Source: an uncultured Desulfuromusa sp.
Lineage (GTDB): Bacteria; Desulfobacterota; Desulfuromonadia; Desulfuromonadales; Geopsychrobacteraceae
Assembly (NCBI RefSeq): GCF_963675815.1
Contig: NZ_OY776574.1
Span: forward strand, 1,606,001-1,670,000
DNA: 64,000 bases
Direction: 5' to 3'
In this document: positions 15,293 to 24,349 of the stretch, in pieces
How positions within the stretch are numbered: position 1 is the stretch's first letter
Layout of the letters: every line of letters starts with the position of its first letter
Translations under genes and position numbers: made by a program
The notes under the pieces: model-generated
Seen by the model: only the letters and a program-made list of their open reading frames with translations
Databases searched by the model: none
Told to the model about the DNA's origin: nothing

Positions 15293-16558
15293 TTAAATCC
15301 GAAAAACATTTTGCAGATTCGCCCAATGTACCCGAAGTTTTTCTTTATGCGCATCATTCATTGGCAGATCTTCTATTCCTTTTGGCCATAAACTTCGTGC
15401 TCTCTCCATGGTGTCATCAAGATGTGGTTTTATGGCTCGCCAGGGCACCCCAGCTCGCTTGGTCCATAGTTCAAAGTTGGCATAAGTGACATCGTACCAT
15501 TCCTTCGTTTTTCCCAGGTTGAGTGCGTATTGCCGCTCGTTATCAATATAAACGCTTGTCGTGACAATGTCATAGGCCGGGGAAAGTCGCGGTGTGACTT
15601 GATCGGAATAGAGCAGGCTCCAGTTTTTTAGATGAGCATCGCCATTGGCGAGAAGGATATTTACCAGCAGCCGTCTGGCGAACTGTTGCGCGTCGGCCAG
15701 GCCATCGCCGGAGAAATTGTAAAGGATTTTGGCGATTTGTTCGTAGCTTGCGGAATTGTATTTTTCGTGTGGGGACTTCACCAATACTTGCGCAAAGTCT
15801 TCCATGTGAATTCGTTGGTCATCATTGCGGTCGAAGCGTTTTATTGCAAAAGCCAGTTTTTCATCAGGCAAATTGATTGGCGGCAAGTTGTCGAGCTTAT
15901 CCAGTTCCACCAACCTTATTTCGGGCACGTCCACTCCTGCCATGGATGCCAATGTCATTGCCGTGAATTCATTGACCGGCACATCTTTGTGTTTGGTCGA
16001 AGGTGTCTTTATGATCCAATCACCAAGAACATCCCCTTTGGAGAGGTTGTAGCGGCCATCCTGATGCTTCATGGAGAACTTCATCTGGATGCCGGCAAGG
16101 GAGAATTTATTGTCCCGGTTGATTTTTTCGAATGGTACGGCTTTGGCGTTGCCGTGTGCAAACAAGACGTTTGCCGGAACCGCAGCTGGTTCCAGCGGCT
16201 CCGCAAGCAACGCGCCGGGTAAATCTTCCCCCAGATACGAAAACATATGAAACTCGTTATCGATATGCGTCTTTAGGCTCTGGGCGATCAGTTCTCTCAA
16301 TGCCCCTTCCGGCAACAGATTGGAGAGTATGGGGTGCAATTTTTGATTGTGCGACCAAGGGGTCGCCAGCAGCTTTTCTGCGTGTGGGAATTCGGGGTGG
16401 GTAATCAGGCTCAATGTTGGACGGGTAACATCAGATTTAAATTCATCCGCAAAGTTCAAAATATTTCGGCCATCGTGGAAACCGGCCAAGTAGCCAATCA
16501 ATCTTCCGTGCAACGTCAGCCTGAGGATGTTGACTTCATCGGCGCCATGATTACTCAT
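15293..16558 (-). CDS. hipA: HipA-type serine/threonine kinase toxin
   Basis: Kinase toxin of a type II toxin-antitoxin module. Family members phosphorylate aminoacyl-tRNA synthetases such as GltX and induce dormancy. The 421-residue length is normal. Visible motifs: N-terminal domain with LLPEGALREL, the glycine-rich loop FSLAGIQMKFSM (residues about 152-163), the ATP-binding Lys in AFAIKRFDR, the catalytic loop LLANGDAHLKNWSL, and the metal-binding LSPAYDIVTT. All key residues are present, so it looks active. It overlaps hipB by ATGA and so is translationally coupled to it. Confidence 0.93.
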   Translation of the reverse strand: MSNHGADEVNILRLTLHGRLIGYLAGFHDGRNILNFADEFKSDVTRPTLSLITHPEFPHAEKLLATPWSHNQKLHPILSNLLPEGALRELIAQSLKTHIDNEFHMFSYLGEDLPGALLAEPLEPAAVPANVLFAHGNAKAVPFEKINRDNKFSLAGIQMKFSMKHQDGRYNLSKGDVLGDWIIKTPSTKHKDVPVNEFTAMTLASMAGVDVPEIRLVELDKLDNLPPINLPDEKLAFAIKRFDRNDDQRIHMEDFAQVLVKSPHEKYNSASYEQIAKILYNFSGDGLADAQQFARRLLVNILLANGDAHLKNWSLLYSDQVTPRLSPAYDIVTTSVYIDNERQYALNLGKTKEWYDVTYANFELWTKRAGVPWRAIKPHLDDTMERARSLWPKGIEDLPMNDAHKEKLRVHWANLQNVFRI

Positions 16559-16893
16559 AGATCATCCCCAAGAATGTTCTGCCAGGGATCGTCAGACAGC
16601 TTTTTCCTTTTATTCTCCTTGGCATGCTCTGCTGGATTTTGTCCTGCCGCCGGATTCGCTTCGACACTTTCAAGCATGTCGATTACAGCGTGCACCTTCT
16701 CTTTAGGAATAAGCATCAGTTCACTGTTGAGACCTTTAGCAATCAACTCCAGAGTATCCAGCCGAGGATTGCCCCTGGACTCCAGCCGTTGGTATTGCTG
16801 GCGGGATACACCGATGCGCATCATCATGTCGCTTTGCTTGAGCTTCAGCATCAGGCGTCTTTTTTTGAGCTGTTGCAGTAGGGACTCTGTCAT
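16555..16893 (-). CDS. hipB: HipB-type antitoxin, HTH regulator
   Basis: DNA-binding antitoxin of 112 residues that neutralises HipA and represses its own operon. An HTH_3/XRE domain occupies about residues 8-65 (LKLKQSDMMMRIGVSRQQYQRLE is the helix-turn-helix), followed by a polar, probably flexible tail (NPAAGQNPAEHAKENKRKK) expected to be the protease-sensitive part. A CAGGAGAC ribosome site lies upstream. Palindromic TATATG-type sites lie further upstream. Antitoxin-first order and the four-base overlap with hipA are typical. Confidence 0.92.
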   Translation of the reverse strand: MTESLLQQLKKRRLMLKLKQSDMMMRIGVSRQQYQRLESRGNPRLDTLELIAKGLNSELMLIPKEKVHAVIDMLESVEANPAAGQNPAEHAKENKRKKLSDDPWQNILGDDL

Positions 16894-16959
16894 ATGTCGT
16901 CTCCTGTATTTCTTTTGATGAATACAGGAGACATATTAGCTTCTTTCTTTCAGTAAGTA

Positions 16960-17021
16960 AACATATATGTTGCTATTAATGAGAGTGGTAGGGGGCTCTT
17001 GTTAAAGCAACTTATATGTTG
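16960..17021. promoter_or_regulatory. Candidate hipBA operators
   Basis: Two related palindromes, AACATATATGTT (16960-16971) and CAACTTATATGTTG (17008-17021), lie about 48 bases apart centre to centre upstream of hipB. HipB proteins bind paired palindromes to autorepress, so these are the best operator candidates. The rest of the 16894-17217 gap holds no gene, only the porin leader with an AGGGGGG ribosome site. Confidence 0.5.
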
Positions 17022-17217
17022 TCTGTTTGTGGGTAATTTTTCAATATAACCAATTCAAGTCTAGTCTTCTGCGTCGATATGGCTGCCCTTTGGCAGGTGC
17101 AGAAAATTAGACCTGTACCTTTTAAATAACTTTTAGTATGTTGCCAACGTTTTGTCTGATTGCTTTGACCTGCCATGATCATTAACTTTCATTTCAAATT
17201 TAAGAGGGGGGAAACAA

Positions 17218-18603
17218 ATGAATAAATTTATCGTCCTGTTGATTGTCAGCGTATTGGGGTTGCCAAGTTTTTCGATTGCTGCACCTAACAATGATTCTGC
17301 TCCATGGGTTAATAGCGAAACATTGGCTCTTCATGGAGAATTCATTTTATCAGCCGTATCAACAGACACTGATGACTATAATAACGTTGGTTATGGCGCT
17401 CAACTGCGACTGGGAATGGAGAAAACATTTGCCGACAATATAGCGCTTGGCGGTCAACTCTATGCATTCAAGTACTTCGGCGAATTTGATACAACTTTTG
17501 AAAAAACTGCGTTGGATACCATCCGTGCAGACCGGATCTATTTGAAATGGTGGGATATTGCCGCTAGTAACGTTCACCTTTCAATCGGTCGGCGCCCTTT
17601 CTCTTCTGCTTCGCCAACGAATATCTCTAGTGGCGACAGGCAAGTCGGGATCCCTTATGGCGATTTCTCCGATTTCAATGTTGATGGTGTTGTCGTCGGA
17701 TACAATTTAAGCCCTTTAACCGGTATTGCGGGGATGGATATTAGCCTGTGTTACGGCGAAGGAATTGATTCCGAGTGGGGCAATGGCACTCGCTTTAAAG
17801 ATAAGAACCTTGCAGATGCTCAGCTGGGTGGGATTAAATTTGCCCTGTACCATGACGATAAGACCCTGCTTCAGTTCTCACTGTTCCGTGCCATGGACAT
17901 GACTGACGGGGTCGATGGGGTCTTTGCTTATCCGGGACAGTATGCCGCTTTATTTGCTCCATCGATGTATACCGATCTACCAAAATTTTCCCCTATCAGT
18001 TTTGTACCTGGTTACAGGTCGCCCACTGTTATTGGTGATATCAACCTGGCGGCTTTTGGCTTCCGCCGTGAGGAGGATAACGGCTTCGTCTGGTTCGGCT
18101 CACTGGCCTGGACGCAACTGGTCCCCAACGGTGAAGCCGGGATGTTCGGCGGGCTGGGAACTGATGCTGTTTACGAGGCAATTCTGAGTGACGACGGCAG
18201 TGAAGTTTACATGATTCCGACCCGTGCAGAAAACGATGATACCCAAAACGGCTACGGAGTGTATATCGGTATGCAGATCCCTGTACCGATGGGCAAATTC
18301 GGCCTTGAATATAACTATGGTTCCAAGTACTGGACTCCGTTCAACCAGACTCAGGATGACATCCTCGGCAACAAGCTGGTTACCCGCGGCCATGCTGCCG
18401 AAGCTTATTATCTCTTTGAAATCAACCGGAATGCCTTTATCAAGGCGGGTGCCATCTACTACGACTTCGAGTACACAGGCAGTGGTTCTCCTGTTGGTGA
18501 GCCACAGAAGATTGATGACATCAAAAACGGCAGCGCATATTCTATGCTGCCCATCGTTGATACCGCTTGGGATACCTATGTCAAAATCATTATTGAGTTC
18601 TGA
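17218..18603 (+). CDS. DUF3373-type outer-membrane porin
   Basis: Probable outer-membrane beta-barrel of 461 residues. The signal peptide is residues 1-21 (ending FSIAA). The rest alternates polar and aromatic residues as in barrel strands and ends in a terminal Phe (VKIIIEF), the usual outer-membrane insertion signal. Segments such as RADRIYLKWWDIAASNVHLSIGRRPF and GGIKFALYHDDKTLLQFSLF resemble the DUF3373 family common in Geobacter relatives. It is a single-gene unit with AGGGGGG before the ATG. It probably forms a general or anion pore; its nearness to the SulP/carbonic anhydrase genes may be coincidental. Confidence 0.75.
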   Translation: MNKFIVLLIVSVLGLPSFSIAAPNNDSAPWVNSETLALHGEFILSAVSTDTDDYNNVGYGAQLRLGMEKTFADNIALGGQLYAFKYFGEFDTTFEKTALDTIRADRIYLKWWDIAASNVHLSIGRRPFSSASPTNISSGDRQVGIPYGDFSDFNVDGVVVGYNLSPLTGIAGMDISLCYGEGIDSEWGNGTRFKDKNLADAQLGGIKFALYHDDKTLLQFSLFRAMDMTDGVDGVFAYPGQYAALFAPSMYTDLPKFSPISFVPGYRSPTVIGDINLAAFGFRREEDNGFVWFGSLAWTQLVPNGEAGMFGGLGTDAVYEAILSDDGSEVYMIPTRAENDDTQNGYGVYIGMQIPVPMGKFGLEYNYGSKYWTPFNQTQDDILGNKLVTRGHAAEAYYLFEINRNAFIKAGAIYYDFEYTGSGSPVGEPQKIDDIKNGSAYSMLPIVDTAWDTYVKIIIEF

Positions 18604-18714
18604 GTGGTATTGCTTTGTTCGATGATATTGGCTCAATGGCCGGGTAGCCGCGATAAGTACCAACGAGTGGCTACTCGGCAATATCAGTCCTGAGTCTCTT
18701 GTACGATTCCCCCG

Positions 18715-19773
18715 TTACAGTCCCGCATATTCCAAAAAAGTCACCGGAGGACTATAGATTTGTTGCTCTGCAAGTAATGTGTTGATTTCTATGGGACCAA
18801 AGTATCGTGCCTCTAAAGCGCGCCCATGCTCCATCCAGAATCCGAACTGGGGGATGACGGTGTTGTGGCGGATTGTATGATCTATGGTGAGTCCGGCCAG
18901 AACGAAAATATTGATATCACTGCCGTCGAAATGGTCAGTAATAAAAGAAGCGATGCGATGAAATTGCCGCCAGGTATTGATATTACACAAGCGGCGATGG
19001 GGGAAGGGGGCAGCAACAATTTCTGCTAAAAAGTCAAAAACCGAAACTTCGAGCATGGTTTTCGGTTCGTGGCTATCGTAATCCAGTTTTTTTCTGAACG
19101 AAAACAGGTCCGGAGTGAGCAGAGACCCTATCGGTTGCGGTTTTGTCTGTAGTGGTTTTATGAATTCCAATTCATCAATAACAATCTCCGGGTTCAACCG
19201 ATAAATCTTGCCAAGAGTCCCTTCACCAAGAGCCTCTCCTTCAACCAGGCGATTGATATGAATAACAATGCGAACAGCATCACTGACAGGTTTTTCAAAT
19301 AAGTACTTATAGGGGATTTCAACTGTGGTCATGGTGTCTTCACGTGAAATTTTAATCAGCTGGGTTGCCCGACGGTAGACACGCAAATAGTCATCGAGGA
19401 CCCGCGCCAACATTCCGCAGCAAGGGGCATGTGGCCCGTTGATCCTTTCAATATAACCAATCCCGGCAGATTCTTCTGCGCCGATGTGGCTGCCACCAAA
19501 AATGACGATATCTTTACCATGATGAGATGCCGTTGCCAGCCGGCTCGGATCGAGCAATGCGCCAACACGACCCAGATTGAACGTTGGACAGTTGTAGACG
19601 TAGCCAAATAAAGCTTTTTTTATCGATTGACTCTCGTCTGAGCACTGCCAGATAGCAGGGAGGGTTCCTGTAAAGTCAGCCTGGTTTGTCAAGCTGCGCA
19701 TCCGCCCGTAGAGCTCCATCAGATCCATAGGAGTTTGATCAAGCAAACTTTCAAGAGGAGGGGCGATCGGCAT
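18715..19773 (-). CDS. LCIB-type (theta-class-like) carbonic anhydrase homolog
   Basis: A 352-residue soluble protein. Three putative zinc ligands fall in the order seen in the LCIB/LCIC family of algal CO2-concentrating proteins and their bacterial relatives: C44 in WQCSDES, H96 in VIFGGSHIGAEESAGIG, and C118/C119 in HAPCCGMLARVL. The spacing and the GG-H-IG and CCG contexts fit that family, whose fold is beta-carbonic-anhydrase-like. It follows the beta carbonic anhydrase gene by 31 bases with an AAGGAG site, supporting a role in CO2/bicarbonate handling. Catalytic activity is not certain, and the family call is from motif memory. Confidence 0.6.
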   Translation of the reverse strand: MPIAPPLESLLDQTPMDLMELYGRMRSLTNQADFTGTLPAIWQCSDESQSIKKALFGYVYNCPTFNLGRVGALLDPSRLATASHHGKDIVIFGGSHIGAEESAGIGYIERINGPHAPCCGMLARVLDDYLRVYRRATQLIKISREDTMTTVEIPYKYLFEKPVSDAVRIVIHINRLVEGEALGEGTLGKIYRLNPEIVIDELEFIKPLQTKPQPIGSLLTPDLFSFRKKLDYDSHEPKTMLEVSVFDFLAEIVAAPFPHRRLCNINTWRQFHRIASFITDHFDGSDINIFVLAGLTIDHTIRHNTVIPQFGFWMEHGRALEARYFGPIEINTLLAEQQIYSPPVTFLEYAGL

Positions 19774-19804
19774 AGGATGCTCCTTTACAGTTGTCAGTGA
19801 TGGG

Positions 19805-20491
19805 TTATTTCTTTATTTGGGGTCCTTCTTTAGCTTGAGGTTTTCCTGGCGCGTAGCGCTTAACGAGTATTTCAAATTCTCCGGTCAACTGGTTGTAATA
19901 TTTAAGCTGACCGGTACTGATATTATAGTACCAGCCGTGGAGACTTAATTGTCCTTTAGAGACGCGTTCTTTGACCCAGGGGAAGGTCATCAGATTTTTC
20001 AGCGACACCAGTACGGCTTCTCTTTCACAGGCGCGGGCTTTTCTTGCCGGCGATTCATCCGGCATTTCCTGTAACACTTTGTCCCGTGCTGATGCGGCAA
20101 TATTAACCCACTTACCGATAAATTCCCCGGCTTCTTCACCATTGGCAGTTGCCATCAGAGCTTCAATACCGCCGCACTCAGAGTGCCCCAGGATAATAAT
20201 ATCTGAAACTTCAAGGTAGCAAACGGCATATTCCAGAGAAGAGCTGACACCGTGATAGTCATCATTTTTCAGGTAGGGGGGAACCAGGTTGGCGATGTTT
20301 CTGAGGATGAACAGGTCTCCAAGATCACAATCCATCAACAACGCCGGATCAACTCTGGAATCACAGCAGCCGATCAATAACGCCTGAGGTTTTTGACCTT
20401 TAACCAGAGAGGTTGCAAGCTCCCGATTTTCACCAAAATGTTGCTGTTGAAACGCTTCCATCCCAGATAAAAATTTCGTTACGTCTGCCAT
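19805..20491 (-). CDS. can: Beta-class carbonic anhydrase
   Basis: Interconverts CO2 and bicarbonate. The zinc ligands are in IGCCDSRVDP (Cys, with the Asp-Arg dyad) and GHSECGGIEAL (His and Cys). The protein is about 228 residues from the chosen start MADVTKFL, which has GGAGG eight bases upstream; starts three and five codons earlier are too close to that site. It is cytoplasmic (no signal). It lies between a SulP transporter and the LCIB-like gene on the same strand, so it probably works with imported bicarbonate. Confidence 0.95.
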   Translation of the reverse strand: MADVTKFLSGMEAFQQQHFGENRELATSLVKGQKPQALLIGCCDSRVDPALLMDCDLGDLFILRNIANLVPPYLKNDDYHGVSSSLEYAVCYLEVSDIIILGHSECGGIEALMATANGEEAGEFIGKWVNIAASARDKVLQEMPDESPARKARACEREAVLVSLKNLMTFPWVKERVSKGQLSLHGWYYNISTGQLKYYNQLTGEFEILVKRYAPGKPQAKEGPQIKK

Positions 20492-20542
20492 CGACATCGC
20501 CTCCATTTTTTATGTGCGGGATTCTAACACAACTGACCATGG

Positions 20543-20571
20543 AAGCTATCTTTTCATGACGAGACTGTCAA
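20543..20571 (-). promoter_or_regulatory. Sigma-70-like promoter for carbonic anhydrase genes
   Basis: On the minus strand a consensus TTGACA is followed after 17 bases by TAGCTT, about 50 bases upstream of the carbonic anhydrase start. It would allow can and the LCIB-like gene to be expressed apart from sulP. Confidence 0.5.
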
Positions 20572-20589
20572 GTCACTTATACTTAGGGT

Positions 20590-20617
20590 GAAATATTTTA
20601 TTATTGCTAAATATTTC
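20590..20617. promoter_or_regulatory. AT-rich inverted repeat between sulP and can
   Basis: Perfect 9-bp arms GAAATATTT / AAATATTTC with a 10-base spacer lie just upstream of the can promoter candidate. It could be a regulator site or a weak transcript end for sulP; the sequence does not decide. Confidence 0.4.
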
Positions 20618-20653
20618 ATGTGAACGTCAAAAGATCTGTTCTGATTCGTTCCA

Positions 20654-22270
20654 CTATCCTTGTGGGCGGTCTTCACAAACATGGTCACGGGCATGATCGA
20701 CTGCCATATCGAATGAAAGATAGATGTGTTTTTCACTGAGAATAGAGAGAATCTCCAGTCTGATCAATTTTTTCCTGATTTCGTCGCTGACGACGACGAA
20801 GGGGATAATATCGTTTGCCTTCAATTTCAAGATGATTTCACCCAGGGCAAAAAAACCGGATAGGTCTATAAAAGGAACTTTAAGACAGTTAAAAATGACA
20901 ATTTTGGTCCCCAACATGGCTCCAACCTGGCCAACCAGCTGGGATGTGGATCCAAAAAAGAAGGGTCCATCGATATCAACTACGCGGATGTTGAAACTTT
21001 TTTCACCGCTGATGTTAGTACAGTTTTCAATATCCCTGACAGGAATTTCAATATCATTGACGGATGAATTGACTTGGCCCGTCATCCGAACTGTCAGGAG
21101 GACTGACGCAAGAACAACGCCCACTCCGACGGCGACAATCAGATCCACAAAAACCGTGAGAAAAAGGACTGTAAACATGACGACCAGATCGTGTTTCGGG
21201 GCTTTTTTGATGATTTTTATGAACCGGTAATCAACAATATCCAGTCCAACCTTGATCAAAATTGCTGCCAGGACAGCCATTGGGACGATCGCAGCGAACT
21301 TTCCAAGCCCAAGGAGAATTCCTAGTAAAATAAGAGCGTGTATGATCCCTGAAAGCCGTGTTGTCCCACCGGATTTTACATTGACGACTGTGCGCATGGT
21401 TGCGCCTGCTCCGGGAATGCCTCCCACAAAAGCAGTCAAGGTGTTACCAAGGCCTTGCCCGATCAGTTCGCGGTTGGAATTATGTTCGGTTTTTGTCAAA
21501 GAATCGGCAACCAATGAAGTCAGAAGGCTGTCAATGGCTCCCAGAATTGCAAGACTCATGGCGGCAGTGATAAGTATTGATGTCTGACTCAGATTAAAGC
21601 TTGGAAAACTTATGGCCGGCAATCCATTGGGGATCCTTCCGATAGTGGGTAGCTGCAATCCTGCCAGTTGAGAAAAGATGGTGACAGCCACAAGGGCCAG
21701 TAATGGGGTTGGAATGATTCTGGAAATCTTTTTGGGGGTAAAAAATACGATCAATAAGGCCAAGACGCTGGCGTAAATGGCGTCAGTTTGGAACATTGAC
21801 CAGATATTGCCAAAGGAAGCCACCGCCTGCAAAGGTGATTTTTCCCCTTCAATACCAAAAAGAGGATTGATCTGCAGGAGGATGATAATAATTCCAATGC
21901 CACTCATGAACCCGGAGATCACAGGATAGGGAACGAACTTTACAAATTTCCCGACCTTCAGGACGCCCAGCAGAATTTGAAAGAGACCTGTTAACAAAAC
22001 GGCCGCCATTAACATGGAAACATCGCCGTGAAAAAGAACCAGGGTTGATGCTGCAACGATCGTCATTGGTCCGGTTGGTCCGGATATCTGTACTTTTGTC
22101 CCTCCGATCAGAGAAGCAACAAATCCAAGAATGATGGCACCATAGATCCCTGCTTGTGCGCCAACCCCACTGGCAACTCCAAAAGCTAATGCCAGAGGTA
22201 AGGCGATAACACTGGCGGTGACGCCTCCAAAGATATCTCCTATTATTTTCCTGTAAGTTGCTGGTCCCAT
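20654..22270 (-). CDS. SulP family anion (probably bicarbonate) transporter
   Basis: Inner-membrane transporter of 538 residues with about 12-14 spans followed by a cytoplasmic STAS domain. The SulP signature is near the start (ALPLALAFGVASGVGAQAGIYG), with SGPTGPMTIV in the third span. The STAS domain begins around residue 430 (NIRVVDIDGPFFFGS ... VIFNCLKVPFIDLSGFFAL). SulP members carry sulfate, bicarbonate or other anions. Placement with two carbonic-anhydrase-type genes suggests bicarbonate (BicA-like), which is inference. It is 52 bases downstream of the EIIA-like regulator gene. Confidence 0.88.
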   Translation of the reverse strand: MGPATYRKIIGDIFGGVTASVIALPLALAFGVASGVGAQAGIYGAIILGFVASLIGGTKVQISGPTGPMTIVAASTLVLFHGDVSMLMAAVLLTGLFQILLGVLKVGKFVKFVPYPVISGFMSGIGIIIILLQINPLFGIEGEKSPLQAVASFGNIWSMFQTDAIYASVLALLIVFFTPKKISRIIPTPLLALVAVTIFSQLAGLQLPTIGRIPNGLPAISFPSFNLSQTSILITAAMSLAILGAIDSLLTSLVADSLTKTEHNSNRELIGQGLGNTLTAFVGGIPGAGATMRTVVNVKSGGTTRLSGIIHALILLGILLGLGKFAAIVPMAVLAAILIKVGLDIVDYRFIKIIKKAPKHDLVVMFTVLFLTVFVDLIVAVGVGVVLASVLLTVRMTGQVNSSVNDIEIPVRDIENCTNISGEKSFNIRVVDIDGPFFFGSTSQLVGQVGAMLGTKIVIFNCLKVPFIDLSGFFALGEIILKLKANDIIPFVVVSDEIRKKLIRLEILSILSEKHIYLSFDMAVDHARDHVCEDRPQG

Positions 22271-22322
22271 GTTTTTGTCCTTGCTTAAGCAGATGATTCT
22301 TCTGCGGGTTTCAAGAAATATT

Positions 22323-22991
22323 TCAACCTAATAACTTTGTTTCGATAGCAGTGACTTGTTCAAGGAGTTCTCTCCGGTTTAAATGTTTCTTAACCATGGC
22401 AATGAATTCTTTTTCCATCAGTAATCTTGTTAATCGTGTTTTCAAGATGAGTTGTTCTGTTTTGTTTGCAGCCAGAAGCAGGAGAACAATTTCTGTGTCA
22501 ATGTTATCAATGGCCTTGAAATTCATCGGTTTTTCTAAAAAAGCAACAAAAAGTTGCGATTTATCGATATGGTGAGTTGCTTCCACCCCGGGAGTCATGA
22601 ATGAGATCCCCTGGAGGGAAGATGAAATGATGGACTCTCTGTAGAGAATCTGTTTTTTGATATTGATGATTTCTTCCGTAGAAAGGTTCCCGACCATTCC
22701 GAGAAATTCATCAAGGATTTCATCCCTGTTTTCTCCGTGGGCCCGGTAAATGATCAAACCATTTGTCATGGCTTCAGAAATCGTGATTTTATCATTGGTC
22801 GGGACTTTATTTTTTGCACCCTTCGGGAATGCTGAACTCCATTTTTCAATTTTTTCGGAGTTGAAACGCCACTGGCCGCCAATTTTTATGGCAAATGGGA
22901 TTGATTTAGAGGTGATCATTCGATAAACAGTTTTCTCAGAAACTCCCAATTTTATCGAAAGTTCTTTTACTGTCAGAAATGTTTTGTCCAT
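22323..22991 (-). CDS. HTH-EIIA(Ntr)-like regulator lacking the phospho-histidine
   Basis: A 222-residue protein with an excisionase/MerR-type winged helix at the N-terminus (FLTVKELSIKLGVSEKTVYRM ... GGQWRF) and a C-terminal domain resembling PTS EIIA-Ntr (RESIISSS ... FVAFLEKPMNFKAIDN ... EIVLLLLA). Where EIIA-Ntr has a PHG motif with the phosphorylated His, this protein reads TPG, so phosphotransfer through that site is unlikely; a nearby HH pair is not in the usual position. The start chosen has AAAGGA upstream; a longer TTG start is less likely. It heads the sulP-can-LCIB string and probably regulates it. Confidence 0.75.
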   Translation of the reverse strand: MDKTFLTVKELSIKLGVSEKTVYRMITSKSIPFAIKIGGQWRFNSEKIEKWSSAFPKGAKNKVPTNDKITISEAMTNGLIIYRAHGENRDEILDEFLGMVGNLSTEEIINIKKQILYRESIISSSLQGISFMTPGVEATHHIDKSQLFVAFLEKPMNFKAIDNIDTEIVLLLLAANKTEQLILKTRLTRLLMEKEFIAMVKKHLNRRELLEQVTAIETKLLG

Positions 22992-23228
22992 AAAAGGTCC
23001 TTTTTGTCCAAAGGTGTCCACATTGTTCTTTTGTGTGGCACTTGTCAATTGAATTTAACAGGTCGTTGTCTGTTTTTTAGTGTTGCCGACAGGTAACATT
23101 CTGTTCCAGATATTTTTCATGTCTGAAGATCTTGATCCAAATAGCTTCCTTGGTGGTTTTCTGCTATGCTTCCCAAAATTTCCTGGCAAAATATCTTTTT
23201 GCTTAACCGTGATTGATAGAGAGAAAAA

Positions 23229-24308
23229 ATGTCGAGTAGTTTTGGCCGTATCTTCAGGATTAGTACCTTTGGTGAGTCTCATTGTCCGGCAGTTGGTGTT
23301 GTCGTTGATGGAGTTCCACCACGTATGTCTTTAACCGAAGCAGATATTCAAGTGCAACTTGATCGTCGTCGACCCGGTGGTAATAAACTCGGAACGGAAC
23401 GGGATGAAGCTGATCAGGTTAAAATCCTCTCCGGGGTCGAAAATGGGCTGACACTTGGCACTCCCATCGGCATGATGGTCAATAACAAGGATCAGCGCCC
23501 TGGAGATTATGGCTCCATGAACGAGATTCCACGCCCATCCCATGCTGATTACACCTATCAGATGAAATATGGAATACACGCCTCCAGCGGTGGCGGTCGT
23601 TCCAGTGCCCGGGAAACCATCGGTCGGGTTGCAGCAGGTGCGATCGCTGAAAAATATTTATTGGCAGAGCATGGAATTGAAATTGTTGCCTGGGTCAGTT
23701 CTGTGGGCCATCACGACAGCACCGCTGTTGATATGGAAACGATCAGCCGGGAGCAGGTTGATGCCAATGAAATTCGTTGCCCCGATCTTCAGACGGCTGA
23801 AAAAATGGTTGCAGAGATCACCGCTGCCCGTGAGGCGAAAGATTCCATTGGTGGCGTTGTTAGTTGTGTCTGTCGCAATCTTCCAGCAGGGTTGGGGGAG
23901 CCGGTCTTTGATCGACTTGAAGCAAAACTGGCCCATGCCATGCTCTCGCTTCCGGCGACCAAAGGTTTTGAAATCGGTTCCGGCTTTTCCGGCGCCCGTA
24001 TGCATGGCTCAGCTCATAACGATCCTTTTGTCAAAAAAGGGGAGAGATTGGGGACGACAACAAATTATAGCGGTGGTGTCCAAGGGGGCATTTCGAATGG
24101 TGAATCGGTCTACTTCCGGATTGCTTTTAAGCCCCCGGCAACGATTGGTCAAGCCCAACAGACGGTTGATTACTCTGGTATCGAAACAACTCTTGAGGCG
24201 AAGGGGCGTCATGACCCTTGTGTGGTTCCTCGCGCTGTCCCCATTGTCGAAACCATGACTGCGTTGGTTCTGGCTGATCTGGTGATGCTGCAAAAAGTGC
24301 GTCTTTGA
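23229..24308 (+). CDS. aroC: Chorismate synthase AroC
   Basis: Converts 5-enolpyruvylshikimate-3-phosphate to chorismate using reduced flavin, the last step of the shikimate pathway. The 359-residue length is typical. Visible motifs: SFGRIFRISTFGESHCPAVG at the start, GNKLGTERDEADQV, HASSGGGRSSARETIGRVA, FEIGSGF, and RHDPCVVPRAVPIVE near the C-terminus. It is divergent from the EIIA-like regulator gene and is followed by rbgA after about 40 bases. Confidence 0.97.
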   Translation: MSSSFGRIFRISTFGESHCPAVGVVVDGVPPRMSLTEADIQVQLDRRRPGGNKLGTERDEADQVKILSGVENGLTLGTPIGMMVNNKDQRPGDYGSMNEIPRPSHADYTYQMKYGIHASSGGGRSSARETIGRVAAGAIAEKYLLAEHGIEIVAWVSSVGHHDSTAVDMETISREQVDANEIRCPDLQTAEKMVAEITAAREAKDSIGGVVSCVCRNLPAGLGEPVFDRLEAKLAHAMLSLPATKGFEIGSGFSGARMHGSAHNDPFVKKGERLGTTTNYSGGVQGGISNGESVYFRIAFKPPATIGQAQQTVDYSGIETTLEAKGRHDPCVVPRAVPIVETMTALVLADLVMLQKVRL

Positions 24309-24349
24309 TACAACCTGTTTTCTGACACAAGAAATGAGAATGTAAATAA

